NCBI RefSeq assembly: GCF_030936135.1
Contig: NC_082595.1
Location: 107,425,334 to 107,489,333, forward strand
Direction: 5' to 3'
Length of the DNA: 64,000 bases
From: Gavia stellata
Taxonomy: Eukaryota; Chordata; Aves; Gaviiformes; Gaviidae
In this document: in pieces, positions 13,600 through 23,904 of the stretch
How positions within the stretch are numbered: the first letter of the stretch is position 1
How the letters are laid out: the number at the start of each line of letters is the position of its first letter
The notes under the pieces: generated by a model
Seen by the model: the letters and a program-made list of their open reading frames with translations, nothing else
The model's database searches: none
Told to the model about the DNA's origin: nothing
Position numbers and translations under genes: made by a program

Positions 13600-13930
13600 A
13601 AGAGGATAACTGGAATTTCTCTGATGGCAAAAGGAGATGATAACAGTGTCAAAAGCAGCAGAAAAGTCAGAGAAAATGAAGACATACAGGAGGCCCAGAT
13701 TTCTGGCCAGGAAGAGGCACATGGTGTCCCATATATGAACAGTTTCAAGGGAGGGGATTTATGAAAAGTCAGGTTGGAACTGATCCAAGACAGAGTTAGA
13801 AGAGGGGAAGTCTGTGTATTAGCTGAAAACTGCATGTTCTGGTTTTTTTTAACAGATGAAGAGAGAGAAAGAAATGGGAAAAGATTTGGAGAGACAGGCT
13901 GGATTGAGATATGGGTTCTTTTAAAGAGAG
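13600..13930 (-). mobile_element. Ancient L2-type LINE reverse-transcriptase fossil
   Basis: Read on the - strand, one frame gives DFSAAFDT at 13645-13668, preceded by LARNLGLLYVFIF. This is the motif A region of L2-clade LINEs, where the usual order is a leucine-rich LLLA segment, then LDLSAAFDT. Upstream in the element (higher + coordinates), another frame gives VLDQFQPDF at about 13764-13791, matching the conserved LD..QSGFRP region of the same domain. The frames are offset and interrupted, so the copy is long dead. Its outer limits are uncertain; the purine-rich sequence to about 14600 may be more of the same element. The 186-codon open frame on the same strand is out of register with the reverse-transcriptase frame. 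Confidence 0.7.
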
Positions 13931-14690
13931 TATAGACCGAGGACATCTGCATGCCGTGAGCAAAAGTGCCAGAGAGCAAAGAAAAATTGAAAACTAAGTA
14001 AGCAGGATATGATGCATCTACTGAGGTGGGTCAGAGTTGGGAAAAAGCCCAGAGATTTATGACAAGAGGAGGTGTTCAGGAACAAAAACTAGGTGCAGCT
14101 TTGTGGGAATGAAAGTATTCTCTCTTGTAGCAGAAAAATTATGGAGCTAAAAGAGGAAGCCAGGTTGCAAATAAGGAATAGGAAGCCTGAGATTCAGCAA
14201 CGAGTTGCTTACAGAAGTGAAATAAAGAAAGATGAAAACAAACTTGTAGTGGAAGGAGTTTGGAAGAGCATCCCATGACCCCCTCTCAAAGTGTTCAATA
14301 GCAAGAGAACAGAAATAATTGAAATGAGAGGCAGAGAGTTTTGAAAGAGAAACTGTGGCTGGTGCATTGGAGCTTGCAGAAGGGCTGGTTTCGAGAATGA
14401 GTTTGGGAAGTGGCTTTACAGGACATTAAGTGCTGATGACAGGGAAACCGTCAAGAAGTAGCAAATGGAGTGAGAATCAGCAGATGTTTTGCTCCGAAAT
14501 TGAATCTCAGATGAGGCCACAGAATGTAGGTGGATAATGCTGAAACAGGTGGAACATGGCCATTGGTGTCACCATGAAGGTGAGCACAGGACTAAGAAGA
14601 AAGGGAGAGACAGATTTTACAGCCCAGTCAAGAATTCATGATAAAATGGAAAGTCTTGTGACAAGTGAACGTGCCACACGTAAGGAACGT
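13931..14690. other. Purine-rich stretch, possible continuation of the L2 fossil
   Basis: The + strand is strongly enriched in A and G with many GAGA and GAAG runs, continuing the composition of the L2 fossil. I could not place recognisable LINE motifs in it, so I leave it unassigned. Confidence 0.4.
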
Positions 14691-14802
14691 GTGGACGAGG
14701 CACTGCGGGACATGGTTTAATGGGCATGGTGGGGTTGGTTGATGGTTGGACTTGATGATCTTACAGGTCTTTTCCAACCTCAGTGATTCAGTGATTCTGT
14801 GA
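14691..14802 (+). mobile_element. Short CR1 3' end (112 bp)
   Basis: The 3' terminal piece of a CR1, in sense. It begins GTGGACGAGGCACTGCGGGA, passes through GGTTGGACTTGATGATCTTA and ends with two degenerate GTGATTCTGTGA-type octamers. Its start corresponds to about 115 bases from the end of the large CR1 at 7128-8664. The tail type (ATTCTGTG rather than ATTCTATG) and the CATGGTTTAATGGGCATGG segment place it in a different subfamily. Similarity may extend a few bases left of 14691. Confidence 0.9.
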
Positions 14803-16454
14803 CGTGCTTCTTCTGTGGGCGTCACCTTACACATGGAAGTCTGAATGCATGCATCTTTGCGCTATCGCATACATGCAAGCATACAGGCATATATATTAAT
14901 AATGAACACTTGTATAGGCATACCCAGCCTGATGCTGGTATATCAACTTCAATATAATCACAAGATACTGCTCTGAGCAACCATTCTCACAATACTTAGT
15001 AACTACATTATTTGTAATCTCTAATTCTTGAAGATGTTTTTACATCATTTGCAATTTTCATCTTACATTCTGCCATCATCATTCCGAATTAGGGAAAAAA
15101 TTGGATCATTTAGTGCTGAGAAATTAAAGTACAAAGAAGACTAAGTGGATTTTCCCAATGTCATGAAAGGAATGATTGGCAGAGCTGAAAAAAGTCGACT
15201 AGTTGTAGTTGAGAGGGAAGCTGTGCAAAGCTATTTTATATTGATGGTCTACGTCTCAGCCAATTGGGTTTTTATTTGACAATCCAAAGGTGTAATAACT
15301 TTTATTGTAAGAGGAAGAAAAATACATCAAGGCTAATAAATAATGGAGGACCTACTAGGGATATGCATAAATGCGTATCCTGTTCCTATGTATATACAAG
15401 CTTAATTGTGTCTCTTTTAATTTTGCTATTTGATTCAATGGGATTGTCAGGTAATCGTCCTATTGAAGGAACAGAAGAGGATAAAATTTCAAATAACTTT
15501 GTTAATCTCTTCTGGCTGTTAAAAGAAAAGATTTATTGGTATCAAATTTTATTGCATTCTTAGAATTTAGGGATTGATTGGCTGCTAGTTTAGCTTACTT
15601 GTCTCTTCCAGTTAGAAACCCAAACACCAGAGAAGAAAGACATCGCATTGAAGCTGACATGCAACAAGTGAGTGAAAGTTCACTTGGCTTTTTCTCTCGG
15701 CACCAGGTGCAAAAGTTGGCTAAAAGTGCTGTGGCAGGCAGTTATTTTAAAGCAGTTTCTGGTTTAGTGTTTTATCAAGCCCAGGAGTAAAATATTCTGC
15801 AACTACTGCAGTTTCACAGAGCTGCTTTTTAAGGTAGAACTCTGAATTGTTTAACTAATTAAAAATGGCCCAGGACAAACATTAATCATATCATAACCGT
15901 TAATGAGAGGGTTTGTGGGCTTTATGGAGGGCTGTATATGAAGTTTTAAAAGTGTGTATCATTTCTTTGTTTCATACACAATACACTTGCATTCTGTGAA
16001 TATACCAGAGGTTCTTGAAATCTTGAGTATTTGTGATTTTCGACATCCCCTCTTATAAATGCTGGAGGAGGTGTATTCATTGCTGGGGGAAGACGGCTCT
16101 AACGGTGTCCTGATTAGTGACTTAATCTGATAGGTTTTTTTCTGGAATAGCTGCTCCATTACAACTTTATAGTATGCTTTAAAATAATAATTCTCTAAAC
16201 TGCAGCTTTCTCAAAGTGGGAAGGTGGTGCCTCAGTGATGACATAAGCTCCAGAAGCGTAGAGTTCAAGTGGTTTGCATGTGGGATTGCCAAATAACACG
16301 GGTTTGGTTTGTTTTCATTTTATTACACCAATTCTCCTCCCCAGATGTCTTGGATTTCTGTGGGTACCCCCCTTCGCCTTTGATTCTCGCTCCTTGTAAC
16401 TAACAATTTTTATTAGTCATCCCACTAATACTCAGCGTTTTGACTCGGCACCTG
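14803..16454 (+). other. SUPT3H large intron, segment with one possible cassette exon
   Basis: AT-rich intron. The only notable item is a 56-bp interval at 15612-15667 bounded by good splice-site consensus sequences, discussed as a finding. No transposon recognised. Confidence 0.65.
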
Positions 16455-16640
16455 TTGTCTTCGAAGCACTTTGCAATAATAGCTAGCTAATCCTCACACT
16501 AGTCCGGAATTTCACTGTCGTTCCTGTTCACGTGTGAAAAGTGAGCTCGATGACTTGCCTAAAATTGTGTAACGGTCTTGACACCTGTGGAGGACTTAGT
16601 CTGCCCATTCTGTGCCTGCAGTACCCAGGCTGATCCTCGG
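16455..16640 (-). mobile_element. Probable MIR/CORE-SINE-like fossil
   Basis: Read on the - strand, this stretch keeps the order of landmarks seen in MIR-type SINEs: a segment resembling the CTTGGGCAAGTCACTTAACC part (here the complement of GATGACTTGCCTAAAATT near 16550), then a counterpart of CTCATCTGTAAAATG (complement of the 16530 region), then TGAGGATTAGCTAGCTATTA followed by GCAAAGTGCTT (complement of about 16464-16500). The copy is strongly diverged and its ends are approximate. A tail of another old LINE with a similar 3' end is possible. Confidence 0.5.
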
Positions 16641-16855
16641 CCTCTCTCCAGGCTGAGTTTGTGGCACGCCAGTTATAAATTGAGCATTTCCTTTTGGCTA
16701 ATGACACATTTTTACCGTGATTGCTCTGGAATTTCAATCCTGAACCTTGTAGAAGAACTATGCTGGAAGGAGCCTCAAGAGGTCATCTGAGCCATATCTC
16801 TGATCCTGAACTAATGTTGGCCTTTAGGAAACCTCTTAAATATATGTATAAATGG

Positions 16856-16894
16856 ATATGTATGTGCATGTATGTGTATATATGCGTATATATA
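16856..16894. repeat. 39-bp alternating purine-pyrimidine tract
   Basis: Every base from 16856 to 16894 alternates purine and pyrimidine, mixing AT, GT and GC steps (it includes GTGCATGTATGTGTATATAT). It is the longest strictly alternating tract I found in the window and a candidate for left-handed DNA. Confidence 0.7.
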
Positions 16895-19654
16895 AAATTA
16901 TTTATTGAATCAAGTCCCATTTTTGGAAGAATTATGGATAACTGCCTACTCAAAGTTTGATGTAAGCTACCAGCAATTGCTTTGAAATACTTGCACAGAA
17001 TATCTTGGGTGGTGTTGCTGTGGGAAGTACTAGTACTACAAAGACATTTATACTGGGAAAGACGATGCTGTTAAATCTAGTGTTGTGACTTCTGGAAGTA
17101 TTGCTTCCTTTTTTTTCTTTTCCCCTTTTTTTTTTTTTTAATAGACCTGTAGCAAGAAATCTATGCACTACCTCAAGTAAGGCAGTGATTTCGCTTCTAT
17201 AATAAACCCTCGGCTAGTTTGACTATTCTTGGCCTGTCCATCTGAAAGCTACAACTTTATGGAAACAGAATGAAATAAAGTGTTCTCTAATATGTCACAA
17301 ATCATAGTTAAAACTGGAAATCCAGTCTGACACTGTGGTCTTGATTTGTATGGTTTGCCTACACTTTTTTGTTTCTGCAAAGCAGTATATGCAGTATATT
17401 TGAAGGCTGGAGTTTCAGCCAGGATTTTCAGTCTTAACTGTGAATTTCCTTCCTTTAACAGGTTTAAAGCAAGCCTTTCAGATTGCTCCAGTATAGCTTT
17501 TAGGACTTGAATTTCCTTTGTGTTCATTTTGGTCCTTTTCCAATATTTATCCATACATTTGAAACTCCTTCAAATCTCTATGTATGGGAGCAATTACAAT
17601 AGGAGGTGGTGGCATTTCTATTCTATTACTGTTAGAGTTGATTCAAATGATGCCTGATTTTGAACTCAGTCAAACACTGCAAGCCTAAAATTCAGGCTCT
17701 TGCTCAAGCATTACAGGGTTCATGAGGTCAGAGGTCTTTATAATTACTGCATCTGGCTGGAAAACAAGAATTTCATTTCCTGAAATATTTAGACGTTTTG
17801 AAATTTGCTTTGCTTCTTCAGCAGAACAAAACTAAAAGCTTTCAAAAAAATTTTGTAAAAATCTACTGAGATGAAGAAGAATCTGATCTAGCCAGGGGGT
17901 CTGGTGAGTAGGACAACAGTGTTGGAGAGGAAAGACCAGTGTTTAAGGAGAATGGAAACCCAAACCTGAGTGTCCCATGTGCTGAGTGCCATAATATAGG
18001 ACTGATGAATACATCTTTTGATGTCATTATTTCTCTCTATGATCTGTGGACCTGTGAAATACTGCTCAGTACAAAATTGTTTGTTTCAAGAAATAGGATT
18101 TTTCCAATGGAAAAATATTTAATTTCGAGGTACTGACCAGTGCTCATGATTAGATTATTCATATATTTCACATGTGCATTTAATCCAAAATAATACTTAA
18201 TAGTGATTATTTGTAGTTCAAAAATTCAACTTAATTTTTATAAATCTTTTGCTTCAGCTATAGCTGGAGGGTCTCATAAAAGCTTGACTGCTCCATGTAA
18301 TGGTAATTAATTAATATTAGTGGTGAACGTCACTATTTACAAAAAGTTATTTTAAAACTTTTGCAGGTTTAAATCTGTTACATTATTATAATACAATACC
18401 AAGTGCAGCAAAGTTTTGTCTGAACAGATTATATGATTCAACGTTAGATTTATCTATTGGTAGTCTGATCTAGTGATGGAATTTCTTTTCTTAGCATAAG
18501 CAATCCTCTGATATTGCTTATAGATAAAGAAGAATGTTTCCTCATTTAAGGAGAGCTTTCTTCCCACTCCATTTGTTCTCCCTAGTTTCATATTAGGACA
18601 GTTTTTGAAAAGGTCATTACATAGAAAACTTAATCTGAGCAATTTAAATCTGAGGGGAACCATAAATGTTCTTGCTTTTCCAAAAAAAAGTCAAAGGACT
18701 TGTTGCGTCAACACTACATGTTTGCATGTTTGAAGTCTGTCACAATTCTGTTACCATGGGTTGGTGACCTCCATTAAAAAAATTACGTCAATCTTCTCCT
18801 TTAGAATAAAGTCAGTATTGTTAAAATTATTTTCTTCTATACATCCTTACGAAGAAAACGCACTTTGTTTAATTCCAAAAAGCAAATATTGGCTTCTTCC
18901 AAATTCTTTGCTAAACTTCCCATCTATTCTAATATCTGCAAAAATGTCCATAGCAGTTGAATTTCTAAGACTATTACTATTCATGTTGCATGTTATGTTT
19001 GTGTGTGTGTCTGTCACTTGCTGTCCGTCATCCTGGACCGTAGGCTTTATGTGGCAGTGTCCTTCTTTTTTATGTGACTCTGTGATGGCCAACATTGCAA
19101 TCCTGTGACCACCAATATCCGTAGCATATTGTTGTATGCTGCTATGATATAAATAATAAATAACTGAATAAATATATAATAAAAATTAATAAATAATTTT
19201 TTAAAGGGTTTTATTGTGTAATTTAACATCTTTGAAGATATTAGAATTTCAAGTTAAGGACTTCACATGACTCCAGGTAGGCCCTTGTGATGTTTTGGTA
19301 TAACTATATGGTCTGATATAACTAAGCTGTCTAAGCTACTTAAGACTCTGTCTTGCAGGACTACGTGTGATTGAAACAGCTACTCAAAATCATGGTAATG
19401 AAAGGTTTACATCTCACCACTATGCATTTTGTATGTATAATATGTATACTTACAGTCATGAAAATGTATACACACCTGTTTTGGGGAGCAGGAACGGGGC
19501 ATTCCTTGTCCATAGATTTAGTTACTTGTTTTGCGCTCCTCTGCTAACTACAGCTCCTGCAGACCTTTTCACCCTGTACGCACAAAAGATGGGTAAGAGG
19601 TATGTCTAGTTGGATTTCCGTATCAAATCCTTCTTTATCACATAATTTTGGAGA

Positions 19655-19682
19655 TTTTTTTTTTTGGGGGGGGGGGGGGGGG
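19655..19682. repeat. T11-G17 homopolymer junction
   Basis: Eleven T followed by seventeen G, then TTGGTTTTTTTT. A run of 17 G on the coding strand of SUPT3H could fold into an intramolecular G-quadruplex in DNA or pre-mRNA. Homopolymer length is also an error-prone assembly feature. Confidence 0.85.
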
Positions 19683-20887
19683 TTGGTTTTTTTTCTGAGC
19701 ACTTTGGCCCTTCAGCAGTTACTCTAACAAAGACTTAATGTTATACAAAAGTTATAGATATGGTGCAGTTCTGGAGGATGGTTAACACAGAGTTTACATT
19801 TCGTGTTCTGAGGGAAATGTATTGCCGTTACGCCACTGTATGCAGTGCATTTCATTAGTGTTGGAGACAGCAGGAGGCTATTTTGTGGAAATGTTTCTGT
19901 CACTGTCAGTAGAAACATGCCCGTCTGGTTGAAAAATAGCCTGTGTCTTGCCAGTTCCCTACTTCTGAGCAATTGCAGTAGGAGGATGTTAATCTTAACC
20001 TGTCACAACCTATTTCAGATCTAAATTTTCATTAAACTTCCAAATGCTTCAGTAATATAAGTATGGGAGACACGACTGTGTTCTTATGCAAGAGCTGCTG
20101 CCATTCTCAGATGCAGGAAACCTTTTAAATAGTGTTTATTAGTATTTGGTAGTTAGGTGTGCTGGAACTCCCAACCAGGTTCTGCAAAAGGATGTGAACC
20201 CCATAGGGTAAGCTTGAGTCAACTCAAAAGCCCTGGATTGCAGATCTCTTTCTGTCTGCTTTGCTGACTCTAGAGTGGCAATTGCATCCACTCAAAAAAA
20301 TGCTCTCTAGTGTATTTGTTGTAGATATCCATGCCTTTTTGCAGAAACCCTGAACACAACTGCTCCTATAGCGAAGTCAGGACCCTTTCTGGGAAATTCT
20401 AGTTGCCTAATGGAAAATGTAGTTTCTTACATCCATTTTCTTTGAAAATATATTTGTGTCAGAGGCTTTTCCTGTGACTCCAGGTTCCTTTTTGGGGTTT
20501 TTTGCATTGCAGACCTGGGTTGATGGTTGCACCCTGTGTTTGGTGGATGGGCTGTTGGAAATGTATTTGGAATTAGATACTTTATGTCCTGGTTGACAGG
20601 AGAGGGTATGCATGATTCCATAATGAAGAGCGAAAGGTAGGTTTCAGGTCTGGATTCAGATGCCTAAGATCAGGTCTATATGTCTGCTGTAGATATCTAA
20701 GTACCCACTGAAGCACAGTCCACTACTCAACTCTGTAAACCTACTGTCCAGTCACCTGAATAGCACCCAGGCTCCTTTAACTGTTTGAGAACTTGGACAC
20801 CTACATACATCATGTGTGCATAATTTGAGGTGTCAATCTCCAGCTGAATTCTACCCCAAAATTCCCATTGCAAACCTCTGAAGTGAA

Positions 20888-21380
20888 GAATCATTGAATC
20901 AGAATGGTTTGGGTTGGAAGGGACCTTAAAGATCATCTAGTTCCAACCCCCCTGCCATGGGCAGGGACACCTCCCACTAGACCAGGTTGCTCAAAGCCCC
21001 GTCCAACCTGGCCTTGAACACTTCCAGGGAGGGGGCATCCACAACTTCTCTGGGCAACCTGTTCCAGTGCCTCACTACCCTCACAGTAAAGAATTTCTTC
21101 TAGTATCTAATCTAAATCTACCCTCTTTCGGTTTAAAACCATTACCCCTTGTCCTATCACTACCCTTCCTGATAGAGTCCCTCCCCGTCTTTCCTGTAAG
21201 CCACCTTTAAGTACTGGAAGGTTGCTATAAGGTCTCCCAGGAGCCTAAACAACCCCAACTCTCTCAGCCTGTCCAGCCCCCTGATCATCTTCGTGGCCCT
21301 CCTCTGGTCTTGCTCGAGCAGCTCCATGTCTGTCTTCTGCTGAGGGCCCCAGAGCTGAACCCAGTACTCCAGGTGAAGAA
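20888..21380 (-). mobile_element. CR1 LINE fragment, antisense
   Basis: Antisense CR1, with the 3' end at 20888 (AGAATCATTGAATCAGAATGG, a decayed octamer tail) and the reverse-transcriptase C-terminus towards higher coordinates. The - strand frame shows [20 protein letters not shown] and [20 protein letters not shown], the usual CR1 C-terminal signature. The sequence CCATGGGCAGGGACACCTCC near the tail marks a subfamily different from that of the copy at 21720-22276. It is 5'-truncated to about 490 bp. Confidence 0.93.
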
Positions 21381-21719
21381 GTGTATGTTGAATTGTGACT
21401 TCCTCATTCTTGGGGTTCTTCATGTTTTAAATGCATTGCTGCTGTCATTATTGAGCAAAACCTTCTCTTAGCCCTATGAAACAAGCAGTTACCATTTCTT
21501 TATGTTTACAAATAGGTGACGGAATTCAATGGTAATATGTAGTGGTAGGAAGAAAAGCAGCATCTCTACTGTGTCAGGGCCAGATCTCTTCCTCCTAGCT
21601 ATGGTGCCTTTCAGACTGAGTTGATGGGACATGCAAGTAGACCCATGTTCCTGAGATAGTTGTTTACGCTCACCTTATTGTCAGTGAGATGGAAACTCCT
21701 CTCACCTTAAAGTAAATGT
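21381..21719 (+). other. Spacer between two antisense CR1 copies
   Basis: About 340 bases of ordinary AT-rich sequence separating two CR1 copies in the same orientation. No feature recognised. Confidence 0.6.
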
Positions 21720-22276
21720 AGAATCATAGACTCATTTAGGTTGGAAAAGACCTTTAAGATCATCAAGTCCCACCGTAAACCTAACCCTGCTAAGTCCACC
21801 ACTAAACCATGTCCCTAAGCGCCTCATCCACACGTCTTTTAAATATCTCCAGGATGGTGTCTCAACCACCTCCCTGGACAGCCTGTTCCAATGCTTCACC
21901 ACTTTCTCAATGAAGAAATTTTTCCTAATACCCATCCTAAACCCCCCCTGGCACAACTTGAGGCCATTTCCTCTTGTCTTGTCGCTTGGGAGAAGAGACC
22001 AACACCCACCTCTCTGCAACCTCCTTTCAGGTAGTTGTAGAGAGCGATGAGGTCTCCCCTCAGCCTCCTCTTCTCCAGACTGAACAACCCCAGCTCCCTC
22101 AGCCGCTCCTCATCAGACTTGTGCTCCAGACCCCTCACCAGCTTCGTCGCCCTTCTCTGGACACGCTCCAGCACCTCAATGTCCTTCTTGTAGTGAGGGG
22201 CCCAAAACTGAACACAGGATTCGAGGTGCGGCCTCAGCAGCGCCAAGTACAGGGGCACGATCACTTCCCTAGTCCT
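21720..22276 (-). mobile_element. CR1 LINE fragment, antisense, related to the 7-8.7 kb copy
   Basis: Antisense CR1 with its 3' end at about 21720 (AGAATCATAGACTCATTTAGG). The - strand encodes [20 protein letters not shown], then [20 protein letters not shown] and [17 protein letters not shown], nearly identical to the C-terminal part of the CR1 at 7128-8664, so the two belong to the same or a sister subfamily. Truncation falls near TCACTTCCCTAGTCCTG. About 557 bp remain. Confidence 0.94.
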
Positions 22277-23870
22277 GAATATAGTCCCTAAATATGTAAC
22301 ATTTATTCCATAAAAGTGTGTATTTTTTTTCCCTTGAACATATGAACTCAGGTATTTTAGAGAAGATAATGAGCGATGATGAGTCATAGCCATTAAGTTA
22401 AACCTATAGATTTCACTGTTTTCTCTATAATTACTGCTCTAATTACAGCCTCGTTCCTGTGTTTTCAGGTAACAGCCATAAAGCGACATGCACAAGCAGT
22501 TCTAGGTGTATTAGCTGTATTAACCTTGAGGTACCCTGTCTTAACCGAGTCCCCTCAGCACTAGTGTGTGGGTCATTCTCCCTCTTGCTCTCCTTCAGAT
22601 CCAGCGAATATCAAATCCTCGTGTGCAGATGTAGTCTCAGGACAGGGGTGCAGATCTCCCTTCCAGAGCCTGGCTTATGGCTCCTGGCTCGAGCACTACC
22701 CCAAGGGCTGAGAGAGTTGGATTTGAGTCTCCGCTGGCTCTGGAGGAAGGAATCGAACTCATCTCTTTGGTGACGGCTCTGATCCCCAAGTGATGACCCA
22801 TAAGGGACTCACTTTAGGGATTCTCTTAGTCTGCATATGGATTTTTTAATTGAGGTGACCCTGACTTTTGAATTTTGTGCAGAACTCAGGGCTCCCCGTG
22901 TTTATTGAGGGTATCTAGAGGATTAAATCCTCCCAGGGAGAGAGTTGTTAGGTGAGAGGCCGGACCCTGAAGATTTCAGTCCTACTACAACGATGTCACT
23001 ATGGCACATGGTTTTAGGTATGCTCATAAAATACAGTGGACATCCCTGGCAAAAATAGAGGTGCTTAAATTCCCTCCCTGTTGCGCTTGAGGAACAATGA
23101 GACATTTATGGGTATGGGCTGAGTCCTTACACTGGACAGATTGTAGTCTCGCTGGAGCGGTTAAAGGAAGATTTTGTTTCCTTCCTTTGCTCAAGTCATC
23201 AGAGCAAAGGACTACAGGGTGAACTTCTGCAAGGAGCTGTGGAGTTGTCTGGGCATTTTGGGGCTTTTCCCTTTCTAAGTAGATAATACTTGAATGAGAT
23301 ATTGAGATACTGATGTTCAGCAAATGCACCCAGGGTTGTTACGCACAAGGTATGTTTTCACCACTTTTAACTGCAATGCCTTAGCTGGTTACCTCTTCTC
23401 TGAAGTAGTATTACTATTTACTCATGACCAAATAATGAATTTAAGAAGTTTGGTGTTTTATTCCTCCCTGCCAACCGGCATCCAGGCAAGGAAAACTCAT
23501 TTCTTGTTGCAAGAAAGATGGTTTTGCGTCACTCATTGCAATAGCATCTTCCTGATGAAATTGGTGTAGGCTGAGAAAATGCAGTATGGGATAGGACTGC
23601 AGGAATACCCCAAAGATCTAACAGCTGGGAAGTTGTACAATTTAACCAAAGCAAGGAGTTGATAATTAAGATGATATCACTACTGTATTTAGTATTTGCT
23701 AGAGCTGAGCAGTCAACATAAAGCTGTCTGAATTCAAGACATTTTTATGCTGTATGTTTTGGGAGTTTTCCACAAGACGTACTGTAGGCAAGCTGGAAAA
23801 GATGTGTCGTGCCACTGAATGCGAAATGACATTAGAAACTTTTTGCCAAGGTGCTTTTTCTTCACAGCAT

Positions 23871-23904
23871 ATTCCTTATGTTATTCCTTATTCCTTATGT
23901 TATT
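23871..23904. repeat. Imperfect short tandem repeat
   Basis: ATTCCTTATGTT is followed by ATTCCTT and then ATTCCTTATGTT again, giving two full copies with one partial copy between them. Confidence 0.7.

Larger units (their letters stand above)
16641..20887 (+). other. SUPT3H large intron, segment without recognised genes
   Basis: AT-rich intron carrying an alternating purine-pyrimidine tract (16856-16894), a T run near 17127-17140, and a T11-G17 tract (19655-19682). I see no exon or nameable transposon up to the CR1 copy at 20888. Confidence 0.7.

Noticed and set aside
13419..13979. 186-codon open frame on the - strand with a hydrophobic, Leu/Ser-rich product
   Set aside because: It overlaps the L2 fossil in a frame out of register with the reverse-transcriptase motif; the length is explained by the pyrimidine-rich strand, and no domain is recognisable.
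21974..22291. 105-codon open frame on the + strand
   Set aside because: Antisense shadow of the - strand CR1 coding region; the same shadow peptide occurs opposite the CR1 at 7-8.7 kb.
22640..22780. Phrase resembling a tRNA T-arm (GGAATCGAACTC)
   Set aside because: No cloverleaf can be built around it: matching A and B boxes, anticodon arm and acceptor stem are absent.
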